A program made the translations under genes and the position numbers. The notes under the pieces were generated by a model. It was not told where the DNA came from, ran no database searches, and saw only the letters and a program-made list of their open reading frames with translations. Below are positions 6,264 through 14,041 of a DNA stretch of 64,000 nt, piece by piece. Source of the stretch: Hyphomicrobium sp. LHD-15. GTDB lineage: Bacteria; Pseudomonadota; Alphaproteobacteria; Rhizobiales; Hyphomicrobiaceae. The stretch covers positions 214,818-278,817 of the forward strand of contig NZ_JAVIFT010000005.1 in assembly GCF_031157355.1 (NCBI RefSeq), written 5' to 3'. The stretch's first letter is position 1; every line of letters begins with the position of its first letter.

Positions 6264-8266
6264 CGGCCGGCATCCGGCATCGACTTGCCGGTGTTCAGGT
6301 TGCCTTTGAGATCTCCTCCGGTCTGCTTCGTCACCTCGCCATTGCCCTTGACGGTGACCTCGAGCTCCATCTTACCAGCCACGGTCCCCTGCACGTCGGC
6401 CTGCACGCGTCCCGTCACATCGATTGTCTGGGGCCCGGCCAACGGTTCAATGTCGCGGATCAACCCGCGCTGGCCGAAGTCAAAACGATCAACCGGTGCC
6501 GGAGGAACGTTAGGTCCAACCGGAGCCGGCGTTAGATTGCTGAATGGGTCCGAGAAGAATGACGCAATGTGATCCTTCCACTCCCGCATCTTGGCTTCGA
6601 TCTCATCCCAATTCTCGTACGCTTGGTATCCGAGATAGCCGGCGGCCCCGACACCCAGCGCCGCTAACCCCAAAGGGGTGCCGGCCAATAGCGTCAATCC
6701 AGTTGCGAGGGTCGGCAAAACACCCGCCAGCGCGGCAATGCCGCCTACGGCCCAGCCTGCTGCACCCAGCGCGAGCAGACCCGCGGCAAGACCGCCAAGT
6801 ACTTCCACGACCGATGGCGGCAACGAAGCAATCCCGTCGGCGAGCCGTCCGAAGACGCTGATGAGGTTGTTTACACCATCGGTCTCGCGCAGTTTGATCA
6901 GAGCGCGGCTCAATGAGGACACTGACTCTTCCCAGCGACCTGCTGCTGATTCCTTGTAGGCCTGAACTCGCGTGTCCTGCCCTCGTCCGGTCGCACTCTG
7001 GCTTAGCCCGAGGTACCGGTCCATCCACTCCGAATGTCCAAGAAGAGCACTCATTTTGCTGTAGTGGTGCTTGGTGAACGCCTCGATGAATGCCGCGTCA
7101 GAGAACTTGCCCTCCTTCTGGAGCTCAGCAATGTCGCGAAGATACCCGTAGTAATCGACCTTGCCTCCGGACGTCACGATCGCATTGAGCACCTTCATGT
7201 GCGTATCGTCGATGCTCTCTTTCGCACCCGTCGCCTTGTTCAGAATACCGGCGATTTCGCCGATGAACCCAGGATCAGCACCGCGACCAGATTTGAAAGC
7301 TTCAGTGAGCTTCTGAAACAGGCTCTGTTTGAGCGCCTTGTCGATGTATCCAGGAAAAAGTTGAACGAGCTGGTTTACCGAGCGCCTGGGATCCGCCGCG
7401 GTGATGTCGAGATATTTTGATCGATCAATTCCCGCGGCCGAAAGTGCCGAGCTGTGCGGAAGCGTCGGGCTGATGAGCCGAACCAAACCCATTTTGAGCG
7501 CGGTTCCGGTCTCGATATCGTCTTGCCCAAACTTGGTCGCCGTGCCCAACAGAGCATTGGCTTGGTCAATCGTTCCGCCGGACAACGCAAACGCACCGGC
7601 AAACTGGCGTAAGCCTTCCGAAAAACTCGATATATCCGTTGGCGCAGCGGCCGCCACGGTCGCGATTTTGTCCGCGGTTGCTTTGACCCACTCATTGTAG
7701 GCTTGCGGGTCTTCCGGAGCATTGAACATTGCAGCCAGCTTGCCCAGAAACTCGGCGGCCTCGGCCGGAGCGTATTCCTGCTCGGCCATATTCCAGATCG
7801 CGGCATTTCTTGCGACGCTCTCGGCTTGCTTGAGCGAGACGCCGAGCTTCGCAGCTGCTTCAGCCGCTTGCATAAGACCAGTCGGCGAAAAACCAAGCTG
7901 TTCAGACAAGCTCATGACCGAGCGCTTCAGCTGCTCTGCGTCCCGCTGCAGAAGCTTCACGTCATTGACTTGACGGAGATTGCCTAGGTCGTCCATCGCC
8001 GACATCGCAGCCAACTGCACGCCGAGCAGACGTCGCTCGAACTCCTGCGTTGCGTAGATCGTTGCGCCGAGCCCGAGTGTCGTTGGTCCGGAAAGCGTGC
8101 GCCCCATGCGGGAGAATGTGTTGCGCGCCGCAGCAGCTCGGCCGGCAAGCCGGTCGCCAGCCGTCACAACGCGAGACGTCAAAGTATTGAGGGCGCCGCC
8201 CATCGCCCTCACTGGACCGGAAAAGCGATCAATTGCGGTGATGATCGCGTTCGCTCGAAGATCCAT
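6260..8266 (-). CDS. Phage tail tape measure protein
   Basis: This 668-residue protein begins MDLRANAIITAIDRFSGPVRAM, a common opening of TP901-type tape measure proteins. It has a long helical body, a TMP repeat-like region around residues 120-260, and a hydrophobic Ala/Gly/Leu-rich stretch (about residues 480-550) that could insert in membrane during DNA ejection. Tape measure proteins set tail length and form the channel core. At 668 residues it would specify a short to medium tail. It starts two bases after the stop of the frameshifted chaperone product, the usual phage order. No tail gene follows it: the next gene is the convergent XRE regulator. Confidence 0.88.
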   Translation of the reverse strand: MDLRANAIITAIDRFSGPVRAMGGALNTLTSRVVTAGDRLAGRAAAARNTFSRMGRTLSGPTTLGLGATIYATQEFERRLLGVQLAAMSAMDDLGNLRQVNDVKLLQRDAEQLKRSVMSLSEQLGFSPTGLMQAAEAAAKLGVSLKQAESVARNAAIWNMAEQEYAPAEAAEFLGKLAAMFNAPEDPQAYNEWVKATADKIATVAAAAPTDISSFSEGLRQFAGAFALSGGTIDQANALLGTATKFGQDDIETGTALKMGLVRLISPTLPHSSALSAAGIDRSKYLDITAADPRRSVNQLVQLFPGYIDKALKQSLFQKLTEAFKSGRGADPGFIGEIAGILNKATGAKESIDDTHMKVLNAIVTSGGKVDYYGYLRDIAELQKEGKFSDAAFIEAFTKHHYSKMSALLGHSEWMDRYLGLSQSATGRGQDTRVQAYKESAAGRWEESVSSLSRALIKLRETDGVNNLISVFGRLADGIASLPPSVVEVLGGLAAGLLALGAAGWAVGGIAALAGVLPTLATGLTLLAGTPLGLAALGVGAAGYLGYQAYENWDEIEAKMREWKDHIASFFSDPFSNLTPAPVGPNVPPAPVDRFDFGQRGLIRDIEPLAGPQTIDVTGRVQADVQGTVAGKMELEVTVKGNGEVTKQTGGDLKGNLNTGKSMPDAGR

Positions 8267-8268
8267 CG

Positions 8269-8475
8269 CTATTGCCTCGGAAGTAGCCGCACGGCGTCAG
8301 TAACGTTTTGTTCGAGATACTGGCGGCGGTCCTGCTCGAGCTGATGGCGCACCCGGAAGAATTCCAAGGCGTGCCCATGCCAGAATCTAATTTTCTCGGG
8401 AGTCCACTGCTCGATGTACCAGGGGTCTACGCCGCAGATTAGCCAGAGCTCGACTGCGGCTTGTTCAAATTTCCC
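8269..8475 (-). CDS. -1 frame extension of the tail assembly chaperone (GpE/T-like)
   Basis: This frame has no credible start of its own and is entered by -1 slippage at 8469-8475. The 66-residue extension begins FEQAAVELWLICGV and has a Trp-rich motif (DPWYIEQWTPEKI) like the small GpE-type domains that bind tape measure proteins. It ends two bases before the tape measure start. In phages such as lambda (G and GT) and P2 (E and E+E') the frameshifted fusion links the chaperone to the tape measure protein. The predicted fusion is about 183 residues. Confidence 0.75.
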   Translation of the reverse strand, partial: GKFEQAAVELWLICGVDPWYIEQWTPEKIRFWHGHALEFFRVRHQLEQDRRQYLEQNVTDAVRLLPRQ

Positions 8476-8819
8476 ACGACGAAGACGTTCACCGCTTCGA
8501 CGACGGCCTTGCTCAGGTTGTAACCGTCGATTGGATCGAGCGTGGAGAGCACAATCTGGTCAATGTTGGAAAGCCGAGACGCCCAGCGCATAAGTCGCTG
8601 CAGATCGATCTTGCTTTCCATCTGACGGGCCTCGCCGTCGGCGTTCGAAAACACAAGGTTCTCGACCGGGCCGATCTCGATAAACTCGCCGAACTGGGGC
8701 TTTCGAAGAACGATCTCTCGAACGTCGCCTTGGTGGGTCTTGAGCGGCCGCGAGAGCGGCACGGTAGCGCAGGCAGACACATTAGCTGGGGTGGAAATTG
8801 CTACGGCAGCGTTTTGCAT
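8439..8819 (-). CDS. Phage tail assembly chaperone (zero-frame product)
   Basis: This is a 126-residue protein starting MQNAAVAIST at 8819. The middle (KTHQGDVREIVLRKPQFGEFIEIG) and end (GYNLSKAVVEAVNVFVV) fit the Mu gp41 / P2 GpE class of tail assembly proteins. It is expected to coat the tape measure protein until the tube is built. An in-frame upstream extension to 8909 exists but is less typical. Near its 3' end lies the slippery heptamer that yields a longer fusion with the -1 frame. Confidence 0.75.
   Translation of the reverse strand: MQNAAVAISTPANVSACATVPLSRPLKTHQGDVREIVLRKPQFGEFIEIGPVENLVFSNADGEARQMESKIDLQRLMRWASRLSNIDQIVLSTLDPIDGYNLSKAVVEAVNVFVVGNLNKPQSSSG
8469..8475 (-). promoter_or_regulatory. 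Programmed -1 ribosomal frameshift site
   Basis: On the minus strand the zero-frame codons GTG GGA AAT TTG contain G GGA AAT, a canonical X XXY YYZ heptamer that differs only in the last base from the GGGAAAG site of lambda G/T. A second heptamer, A AAT TTG, overlaps it directly. Slippage leads into a 66-codon open frame ending beside the tape measure start. Confidence 0.75.
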
Positions 8820-8862
8820 AGTGCGTTCTTTCAATGTTGAAGATTTGGGCCAGTCAAATGGT

Positions 8863-9024
8863 TCAGCGTCTGGTCTCGCTTTCGCCGCCCCGTCGCGGTC
8901 GGCTAACATCAGCTGTGGCCGGCAGGATGCTGCTCAGGTCGAATTGGAGCAGGCGATCGCATTCACGGCGCCGGGAATGTGCAAGCAGCCGAAGAACGGC
9001 AGGGTTATTCGCGTCCAGGTTCAT
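8863..9024 (-). CDS. Small hypothetical protein (53 aa) overlapping two neighbours
   Basis: The start ATG at 9024 follows a very strong GAGGAGGT eight bases upstream, inside the 3' end of the gene that ends at 9005. The product begins MNLDANNPAVLRLL and is Arg-rich, with a basic tail (SRPRRGGESETRR). It fills the gap between its neighbours in the tail operon, and the 20-base overlap is usual for phage genes. No family is recognised; it may be a small morphogenesis protein. Confidence 0.55.
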   Translation of the reverse strand: MNLDANNPAVLRLLAHSRRRECDRLLQFDLSSILPATADVSRPRRGGESETRR

Positions 9025-9253
9025 TCGGACAAACCTCCTCTAGCGGAAACGGGATGATCTCCGCAGTTCGCCGCGGAGGTGGCGTTACGCAAAGAACGAT
9101 AGGGGCAAGACCGTCTTCGACGATCTCAACCGTCCGAGAGACGCGAACAAGATCGATGTTGCCAAACCTCTCGATTGCGTCGCTTTCGCAGTACGCAAAC
9201 AGTCGTTGCGCTTGGTCGGCGACACCGGGTGCAAAGGCGATTTCCAAATTCAT
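9005..9253 (-). CDS. Small phage-type hypothetical protein (82 aa)
   Basis: It starts at 9253 after AGGGAG. The product begins MNLEIAFAPGVADQAQRL. It is acidic and soluble, ending in a Pro-rich tail. It lies just upstream of the tail assembly genes on the same strand and overlaps the next small gene, so it is probably co-transcribed with them. No recognised family; a minor tail or tail-completion role is only a guess from position. Confidence 0.5.
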   Translation of the reverse strand: MNLEIAFAPGVADQAQRLFAYCESDAIERFGNIDLVRVSRTVEIVEDGLAPIVLCVTPPPRRTAEIIPFPLEEVCPNEPGRE

Positions 9254-9337
9254 GGATCAGCAGCTCCCTATTGGTCCCAACAGGCCCCCCCAGCGCACCG
9301 AATGACTGAAACCGCGCGCTGGAGGGCCCTTCCATCC

Positions 9338-9364
9338 ACAGCCGCGGTTAGATCCCGCGGCTGT
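9338..9364 (-). terminator. Strong hairpin between operon genes
   Basis: ACAGCCGCGG pairs perfectly with CCGCGGCTGT around a 7-base loop. No T-tract follows on either strand, so it may be an mRNA stability or attenuation structure and not a true terminator. It sits between the gene ending at 9370 and the gene starting at 9253. Confidence 0.35.
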
Positions 9365-9369
9365 AGAAC

Positions 9370-9681
9370 CTAAGTCGGCGCTTCGGACGCTCCGATCCTC
9401 TCCACGGCAACCTGCGTTTCCGCGTGGCGTTCGCCTATCGCTGCAACGACCTTGCTCGGGTCAGTCGCCGCCCGGGCATCGCCCAGAGCCTCGATCCCCG
9501 AAATGACAGCTTCGGTGCTGGTCGGTCGGGGCGTCGTCGACGATACGGCTTCCATCAACGCTGCATGACCGGATTGGCGCTGCTTCGACATCACTTTGAC
9601 GATGTTGACTGGCGAAGACGCCTGGCGGGATTCCGTGAGCGCCTTAATTCCGTTCAAAGCATCCTGAGATCGGTGTTTCAT
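9370..9681 (-). CDS. Hypothetical protein (103 aa)
   Basis: The start at 9681 (MKHRSQDALNGIKALTESRQ) has AGGA about eight bases upstream. The product is helical and rich in Ser, Ala and Val, with no membrane segment and two similar stretches (ALNGIKALTESRQA and VISGIEALGDARAA) suggesting an internal repeat. It belongs to the minus-strand element operon. Family unknown. Confidence 0.45.
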   Translation of the reverse strand: MKHRSQDALNGIKALTESRQASSPVNIVKVMSKQRQSGHAALMEAVSSTTPRPTSTEAVISGIEALGDARAATDPSKVVAAIGERHAETQVAVERIGASEAPT

Positions 9682-9709
9682 TTTCCAATCCTGTCCTTCA
9701 TCGTGCTGA

Positions 9710-9949
9710 TCAGCGGCGATTGGTTCTTGGCGCAATCTGCGAGGCCATCTTCCGTGCAGACAAGACCAGGCTTGAACTGGCCGGCGTCGAGGCTGTCTCT
9801 GGCCCGATGCGGCCTGCGTCGTTTGCGCTGTGAGTAGCCTTCTGTCCGGCGACAACCCCGCCAGCATCGGCGTTTGCGCTTTGACTATGCTTCTGGCCGG
9901 CGACAAACCCGACAATCGCGGCTGCGAGTAGCGTTTGATCGGTGATCAT
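9710..9949 (-). CDS. Small protein with N-terminal hydrophobic segment (79 aa)
   Basis: It begins MITDQTLLAAAIVGFVAGQKH, a short hydrophobic stretch that may be a membrane anchor. A Gly/Ala/Ser-rich low-complexity region with two VAGQK repeats follows, then a basic tail. It sits just downstream of the coiled-coil gene on the same strand. A lysis or tail accessory role is possible, but nothing in the sequence proves it. Confidence 0.4.
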   Translation of the reverse strand: MITDQTLLAAAIVGFVAGQKHSQSANADAGGVVAGQKATHSANDAGRIGPETASTPASSSLVLSARKMASQIAPRTNRR

Positions 9950-9961
9950 GATGGATGTCTC

Positions 9962-11092
9962 CTACGCAGTTAACCGAGCCAGGGAATGCGTACGAGTCCC
10001 GGTTGTCGAAGTTTTTGCACCGGGATCGTCCGCGATTTCCGCCAGAGAGCGCTCCCCATCAACGCGGCATTCATTGAACGCTCCCAAGTCGACCTCGTTC
10101 GTGCGTTGGAGCTCCGGATATTTTGCCCTGAGCTCTTTCACGTCGATTTCGGTGATTGCGAGGTGCGCGGCGTGCTGGTCAACAGCGCCAGCCTTGACCA
10201 TCTCTTGCGCTATCGAGCACGCTACGTTTCCGGCGAAACCTGCCTTCCAAGTCCGCCGGCCTCGCTCGTCTTCTTGCGTGAAGCCACGTTTGAGCTCGAC
10301 CCTTACGTGCTTGGTCTCGACAATCACTGCGGCCCCGATGCGCACCGCTGCGTCTGCCACTGCTTTCGGCACCTCGATGAGCGCTCCGGCAAATGCGCCG
10401 AACGATGCGACGACCGGGTCTCCCATGTCTTTCCAGCGGATCGATTTGCGAACGTAGATGGGCGTGTCACGCGCGAGCGGTGGCCCTGGTCGCGCAAACA
10501 TTGGCTGACCTCCGAGGCGTTGCCCAGCGCTCTTCCGATACAAATCAGCTGAAGCGGTGAGTTTGGCAGACATTCCGTGGGGGCGATCCAGATTGCTGGC
10601 GTGAACGGCGTCGCGCAACGCTGATCCGATGTCGGCGAGGATCATCGCTCTGCGTTCCCCAGTGGCGGAGCGCTCGACGATGGCAACGACTTCGTTAAGG
10701 CGGTCGATGATGGCCGGCATCGCATCGGCGGAGACCAAAAGCTCATTCGCCTGGCTTTCCCAGCGCCGCGTTTGGATTTCGGCCTGCTCAAGGCCGGCGA
10801 GCTCATCTCGTCGCGCCTTTGCGACGCGAATAGCCTCGTCGATAAGGCCAAGCGACCGCTCGTTGTCATGAAGTTGCTTCTGCTGCTTTGCGCTTGGCGC
10901 CTCGCCTGCGATCTTGGCGAGAACACATTCGGAGTCGAGCCGAGCGGCCTCTGCGGAAAGCTCAGTTCTCTCTCGCTCGAGTTCGGGAATCCGTCGAGTG
11001 AGCTGCGCGATTTCCTCACGAATAACCGCAAGGATACCGTCTAAATCGCTTGGAATAGAAGGCGCCTTTTCTCCGCCGGTGCCTTCGCTCAT
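9962..11092 (-). CDS. Hypothetical element protein with N-terminal coiled coil (376 aa)
   Basis: The start at 11092 (MSEGTGGEKAP) overlaps the preceding stop by ATGA, so the longer in-frame extension to 11251 is not used. Residues about 15-150 are charged and heptad-like (REEIAQLTRRIPELERERTEL), indicating a coiled coil. A Gly/Pro-rich hinge (about 230-250) leads to a more globular C-terminal half of alternating strands and helices. No catalytic motif is seen. Length, coiled coil and position between replication-like and tail genes would fit a structural or scaffolding protein, but this is inference. Confidence 0.55.
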   Translation of the reverse strand: MSEGTGGEKAPSIPSDLDGILAVIREEIAQLTRRIPELERERTELSAEAARLDSECVLAKIAGEAPSAKQQKQLHDNERSLGLIDEAIRVAKARRDELAGLEQAEIQTRRWESQANELLVSADAMPAIIDRLNEVVAIVERSATGERRAMILADIGSALRDAVHASNLDRPHGMSAKLTASADLYRKSAGQRLGGQPMFARPGPPLARDTPIYVRKSIRWKDMGDPVVASFGAFAGALIEVPKAVADAAVRIGAAVIVETKHVRVELKRGFTQEDERGRRTWKAGFAGNVACSIAQEMVKAGAVDQHAAHLAITEIDVKELRAKYPELQRTNEVDLGAFNECRVDGERSLAEIADDPGAKTSTTGTRTHSLARLTA

Positions 11093-11631
11093 GCAGCTTT
11101 CCTCCAAGCGGTCATTCTGCGCGGAGTCGGCTCCACCGCCGCCGCTGGAGTCTCTCGCGAGATCTGAATCGTTCTCGGAGTCGGAGCCGGTATGTTGTAC
11201 ACACGCAACCGATGCTTCTCGCCGCTCGCGGGATCCACGATCCAGACCCATCGTTTAGTACCTCCAGATATTAGTAGGGACAGTTCTCGGCCAACGAGGC
11301 GCCACGGTTGTGGCTTCCACCCCATCTCGGCACAGAGCTCGCGATGCTGCCGCTCGACGTCACGAGCAAGCATTCGCCCGCTGAAGACTTCGGCGCTTAC
11401 CACCGAGGATCCGGACACATCGCCTTGTAGCCATGCAACAAGGCGCTTCGCCTGCTCTTTCGGAGGGACCACGGACAGGGCCGGCTGAGCAGGTTTTGAT
11501 TTGCGCCGCTCGACCGGCGGTTCCACATCGATCAAATGGCCTGGAGTCGGTGATTTTCCGACTTCAGATCCGCGGAGCAGTAGCACCACAGACTGGACCA
11601 GGATTAGGAGTCTCTCGGAAACGCGCACCAT
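11089..11631 (-). CDS. Hypothetical element protein (180 aa)
   Basis: It begins MVRVSERLLILVQSVVLLL with a short hydrophobic N-terminus. A Pro/Lys-rich linker leads to a compact domain (about residues 75-150) with KPQPWRLVGRELSLLISGG and KRWVWIVDPASGEKHRL. It starts within the TGATG junction with the preceding gene and overlaps the next by ATGA, so it is translationally coupled on both sides. No recognised family. The aromatic strand-rich C-terminal domain looks like a small beta fold. Confidence 0.55.
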   Translation of the reverse strand: MVRVSERLLILVQSVVLLLRGSEVGKSPTPGHLIDVEPPVERRKSKPAQPALSVVPPKEQAKRLVAWLQGDVSGSSVVSAEVFSGRMLARDVERQHRELCAEMGWKPQPWRLVGRELSLLISGGTKRWVWIVDPASGEKHRLRVYNIPAPTPRTIQISRETPAAAVEPTPRRMTAWRKAA

Positions 11632-11903
11632 CAGCGACCCCTCCGGCTCAAGCGGTCTGCTTTCGGTTCGATCGGCAGCTTTCCTAGAAGGTCGCTGACA
11701 GCCGCTGCAGGCAGATCGGTTTCGAGCGCAAGAGCGAGAGCTGTCACCGGACGCGCTGCCGCGGCGCCGTGTTCCACGATTGCTCGGATCCGCTCGCGTT
11801 CTTCTGCGCGCCCCACCTCAAACGCGACTTCGCGCTCGAGAACCGGATTGCCGAAATCCATGTGCTGGAAATCCGCGCGCCTTCCGCAAATGCTCTCCGT
11901 CAT
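11631..11903 (-). CDS. Small protein resembling the tail of phage head proteases (90 aa)
   Basis: The ATG at 11903 (MTESICGRRADFQHM) overlaps the previous stop by ATGA, which supports it over the longer frame to 11975. The C-terminal half (RAEERERIRAIVEHG ... ALALETDLPAAAV) is like the C-terminal segment often seen in S49/ClpP-type phage head proteases, but the protease domain itself is absent. It may be a remnant or an independent scaffold-like peptide. Confidence in the gene is fair and in the function low. Confidence 0.5.
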   Translation of the reverse strand: MTESICGRRADFQHMDFGNPVLEREVAFEVGRAEERERIRAIVEHGAAAARPVTALALALETDLPAAAVSDLLGKLPIEPKADRLSRRGR

Positions 11904-12319
11904 GAGCCAGACCTCGGGTTTTGCATCTGCTGCCCAGACGAATCGATTCGCGGACTGGCGGAAAGCTCGCCACATTTCCGCTGCCGCTTTCTTTCTCTCT
12001 CTTCCCTCGCCCTGCCTGCGAGAAAACTGGATTTGAACGACAAATCACATTGGCCGTACCAGGCACGGCTAAACTGCTCGGCTTTGATTCCGCGCGGGCA
12101 GAGCGACCGATGTGCGCGGATTTGTGCGGCTGCGGCGGTCGCGCCTACTGACCGGCGCCCCGTCGACGCAACATTCCGCCTGACCTCTTTGGCCAGCACC
12201 TTTGCAATGGTTGATCGATCGCGATTGAGTTGGGCAGCTATTTGCTGATCATCAGCACCCGCGCGACCCAACGCGGTGATTTCTTGGCGTTCAGTGTCAG
12301 ATATGCGGGGGCGTTTCAA
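11900..12319 (-). CDS. Helix-turn-helix protein (139 aa)
   Basis: Starts at a TTG (12319) overlapping the preceding stop, with GGAGG upstream. Residues 8-48 (TERQEITALGRAGADDQQIAAQLNR, then RSTIAKVL) form a sigma-70 region 4 / resolvase-like helix-turn-helix. The rest is basic, with a highly charged stretch (REERERKRQRK). It probably binds DNA and could regulate the operon or act with the DnaA-like neighbour in replication. A shorter true product is possible. Confidence 0.55.
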   Translation of the reverse strand: MKRPRISDTERQEITALGRAGADDQQIAAQLNRDRSTIAKVLAKEVRRNVASTGRRSVGATAAAAQIRAHRSLCPRGIKAEQFSRAWYGQCDLSFKSSFLAGRAREERERKRQRKCGELSASPRIDSSGQQMQNPRSGS

Positions 12320-12756
12320 AGGGTCAGCCCCTCCAGGCAGCCCGCGGTTTCCGGGGTATCCGCCAATGACGCTTCAGGCGCGCGGCTCGTCCTGCGAGCG
12401 GCCCGGGCCGCAATGCGCTCATCGAGGTGATCCTCGACCAGCTCCCTCACGAGCTTGGAAAACGCTGCATCGTGGCGCATTTCTTCTTTCGCAATCCGAG
12501 CCAGCTTTTTCACGGTTTGCGCTTTGCGATTTCCATAGACAGCTCCCACGACGCTAGGCTTTGCACTCGTCAGCAGGAGCGCCATGTAGCAGGCAACTTG
12601 AATCGCAAGTTCCCGCCGAACCTCGCAGCCAGGAGTTGCCGAAGTAGGTTCCGCGTAAATGGCCGCATCAGAGATCCCGAGGCGTTCGGAAACCATGCGA
12701 GCGATGCGTTCGAGCGCCTGACGCATGCGCCGGCCGATTTTGTTGGTCCCGATCAT
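12316..12756 (-). CDS. DnaA domain IV-like DNA-binding protein (146 aa)
   Basis: The start at 12756 (MIGTNKIGRRMRQAL) overlaps the previous stop by ATGA and has GAGGTG upstream; the long frame beyond it is an Arg-rich shadow. Residues about 50-100 (RRELAIQVACYMALLL ... VVGAVYGNRKAQTVKKLARI) resemble the C-terminal DnaA-box-binding domain of DnaA (helix, loop, helix, then the signature helix). There is no AAA+ ATPase. Directly behind a replication-initiator-like gene, it may recruit or mimic DnaA at the element's origin. Confidence 0.6.
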   Translation of the reverse strand: MIGTNKIGRRMRQALERIARMVSERLGISDAAIYAEPTSATPGCEVRRELAIQVACYMALLLTSAKPSVVGAVYGNRKAQTVKKLARIAKEEMRHDAAFSKLVRELVEDHLDERIAARAARRTSRAPEASLADTPETAGCLEGLTL

Positions 12757-13685
12757 GCGGCACCTCGTTGCGACTGCGCAGGCGGCCACTCCGACATCAC
12801 CTGCCAGACGCCGCTTTTGACCATCGCGCGTGCTTGACGTGGATCCGCCGTCTCGAAATGCACGACCCAGCGCTGCCACTGCGGCGTACCAGGGCGGATA
12901 ACAACCATTGCTCCGCCCTTGCGGGCACGGCCGATTTCTTCGCGGATTAGGACGACGGTCAGTTTGTGCGATTGATTGCAGAGCCGCTTGACGGTGGCGG
13001 TGAGCGCGGGCGCGGCGATGCCGTGCGCGGCGGCGGCGATCTCGGCCAGCGCTTCGAGGGGGGTCTTGCCAAGCGACAGGCGCTTGTTGGAAGCCAGCAG
13101 CGGCGCGATCAGCCCGTCGACCGCATCCCGGTGCTTGCCGCTCTCGCGCAGCGCTGCCAGCCAAGCGACCTTCTCGTTTCCAGAGTACCCACTAAGCCCC
13201 CCTTTGGGGGGTAAGGGGGAAACTGACGGTTCAGTTGATGGTTTGGGGCCATCTGATGGCCACGTTTGAACCAGCTCGTGGCCCGGCTCTTCCGTGAACG
13301 GGTCTACCGACTGGACCGGTCCACTGTCTGGACCGGTCCGATCAGTCGGCTCAATCGACCACTTTTCGGCTGACAAAACGAACTCTGCGGTGCCCATCGC
13401 TAGAGCGCGAAGCACCTTCAGATCGAAGCGCCTCACAGTGGTGTTTTTCCAAGCGCCTCCCGAGCTGCGCTCGTCGGCGATTAACAGTCCGCATGCGTCA
13501 AAAATCGAATTCCACCGCTTGACGACTGCTAAGCTACACCCCGTGTCCCGAGCTACCGTTCTATTCGACGGAAACACGTTTGAGCCGTTATCATGGGAGC
13601 AATCCGCGTGCTTGAGAGCAATAAGCTTTGCCACCGGAGTGGGAAACTCGGCGTCCCATACCAAGGTCATTACCCGAACGCTCAT
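12753..13685 (-). CDS. Replication-initiator-like helix-turn-helix protein (310 aa)
   Basis: It starts at 13685 after a close GAGGAG. The N-terminal 90 residues (MTLVWDAEFPTPVAKLIALKH..., SNRTVARDTGCSLAVVKRW) are the winged-helix opening seen in many alphaproteobacterial phage and plasmid replication proteins. A Pro-rich linker (about 130-165) leads to a helical C-terminal region. It heads the long minus-strand operon and overlaps the DnaA-like gene, so a role in starting element replication is the best inference. It could also be a regulator. Confidence 0.6.
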   Translation of the reverse strand: MSVRVMTLVWDAEFPTPVAKLIALKHADCSHDNGSNVFPSNRTVARDTGCSLAVVKRWNSIFDACGLLIADERSSGGAWKNTTVRRFDLKVLRALAMGTAEFVLSAEKWSIEPTDRTGPDSGPVQSVDPFTEEPGHELVQTWPSDGPKPSTEPSVSPLPPKGGLSGYSGNEKVAWLAALRESGKHRDAVDGLIAPLLASNKRLSLGKTPLEALAEIAAAAHGIAAPALTATVKRLCNQSHKLTVVLIREEIGRARKGGAMVVIRPGTPQWQRWVVHFETADPRQARAMVKSGVWQVMSEWPPAQSQRGAA

Positions 13686-13781
13686 CGACTCCTCGTATCG
13701 TCAGTTGCTGTGCGGAGGTGATGCCTCTGTGCCGGGCCCGCACGAGCCGGTGATTGAACGCAACGCAACTAACGCCACGCA

Positions 13782-13997
13782 TCAAATAGCCGGCCGGCCG
13801 AGATGTGCCGTGACCTGCCCGTAGTCGTAGAAAACGCGCCCCCCAGTCCTGATGGGTGTCAACAGGCCGCGATCTTCCCAGTCGTAAAGCGTCCTCGGCT
13901 GCACCTGCAGAATGCGAGCAGCGTCGGCACGCGTGATGCGGTTGCCAGGCAAAATGCTGACCTCCACCAACACGCGCTTCTCAACAATTTCCTGCAT
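13782..13997 (-). CDS. MerR/excisionase-type HTH protein (71 aa)
   Basis: The start at 13997 (MQEIVEKRVLVEV) has GGAG seven bases upstream. Residues 20-60 (ITRADAARILQVQPRTLYDWEDRGLL) are a helix-turn-helix of the MerR/HTH_17 type used by excisionases and phage switch proteins, followed by a wing (GGRVFYDYGQV). It is divergent from the RHH gene at 14115 and shares its control region, with a palindrome at 14042-14061. It probably acts as early regulator or recombination directionality factor. Confidence 0.7.
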   Translation of the reverse strand: MQEIVEKRVLVEVSILPGNRITRADAARILQVQPRTLYDWEDRGLLTPIRTGGRVFYDYGQVTAHLGRPAI

Positions 13998-14041
13998 TAG
14001 ACGTCTCCACACAGGCTTGCGATTCGTTATTTATGACGATA

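Noticed and set aside
12757..13164. Long N-terminal extension of the DnaA-like gene
   Set aside because: Arg/Pro-rich shadow of the upstream gene. The ATGA-coupled start at 12756 is far better.
13591..13785. 64-codon frame in front of the replication-like gene
   Set aside because: It overlaps the N-terminal part of the 310-residue gene, whose start has a good ribosome binding site. Its own composition is random-like.
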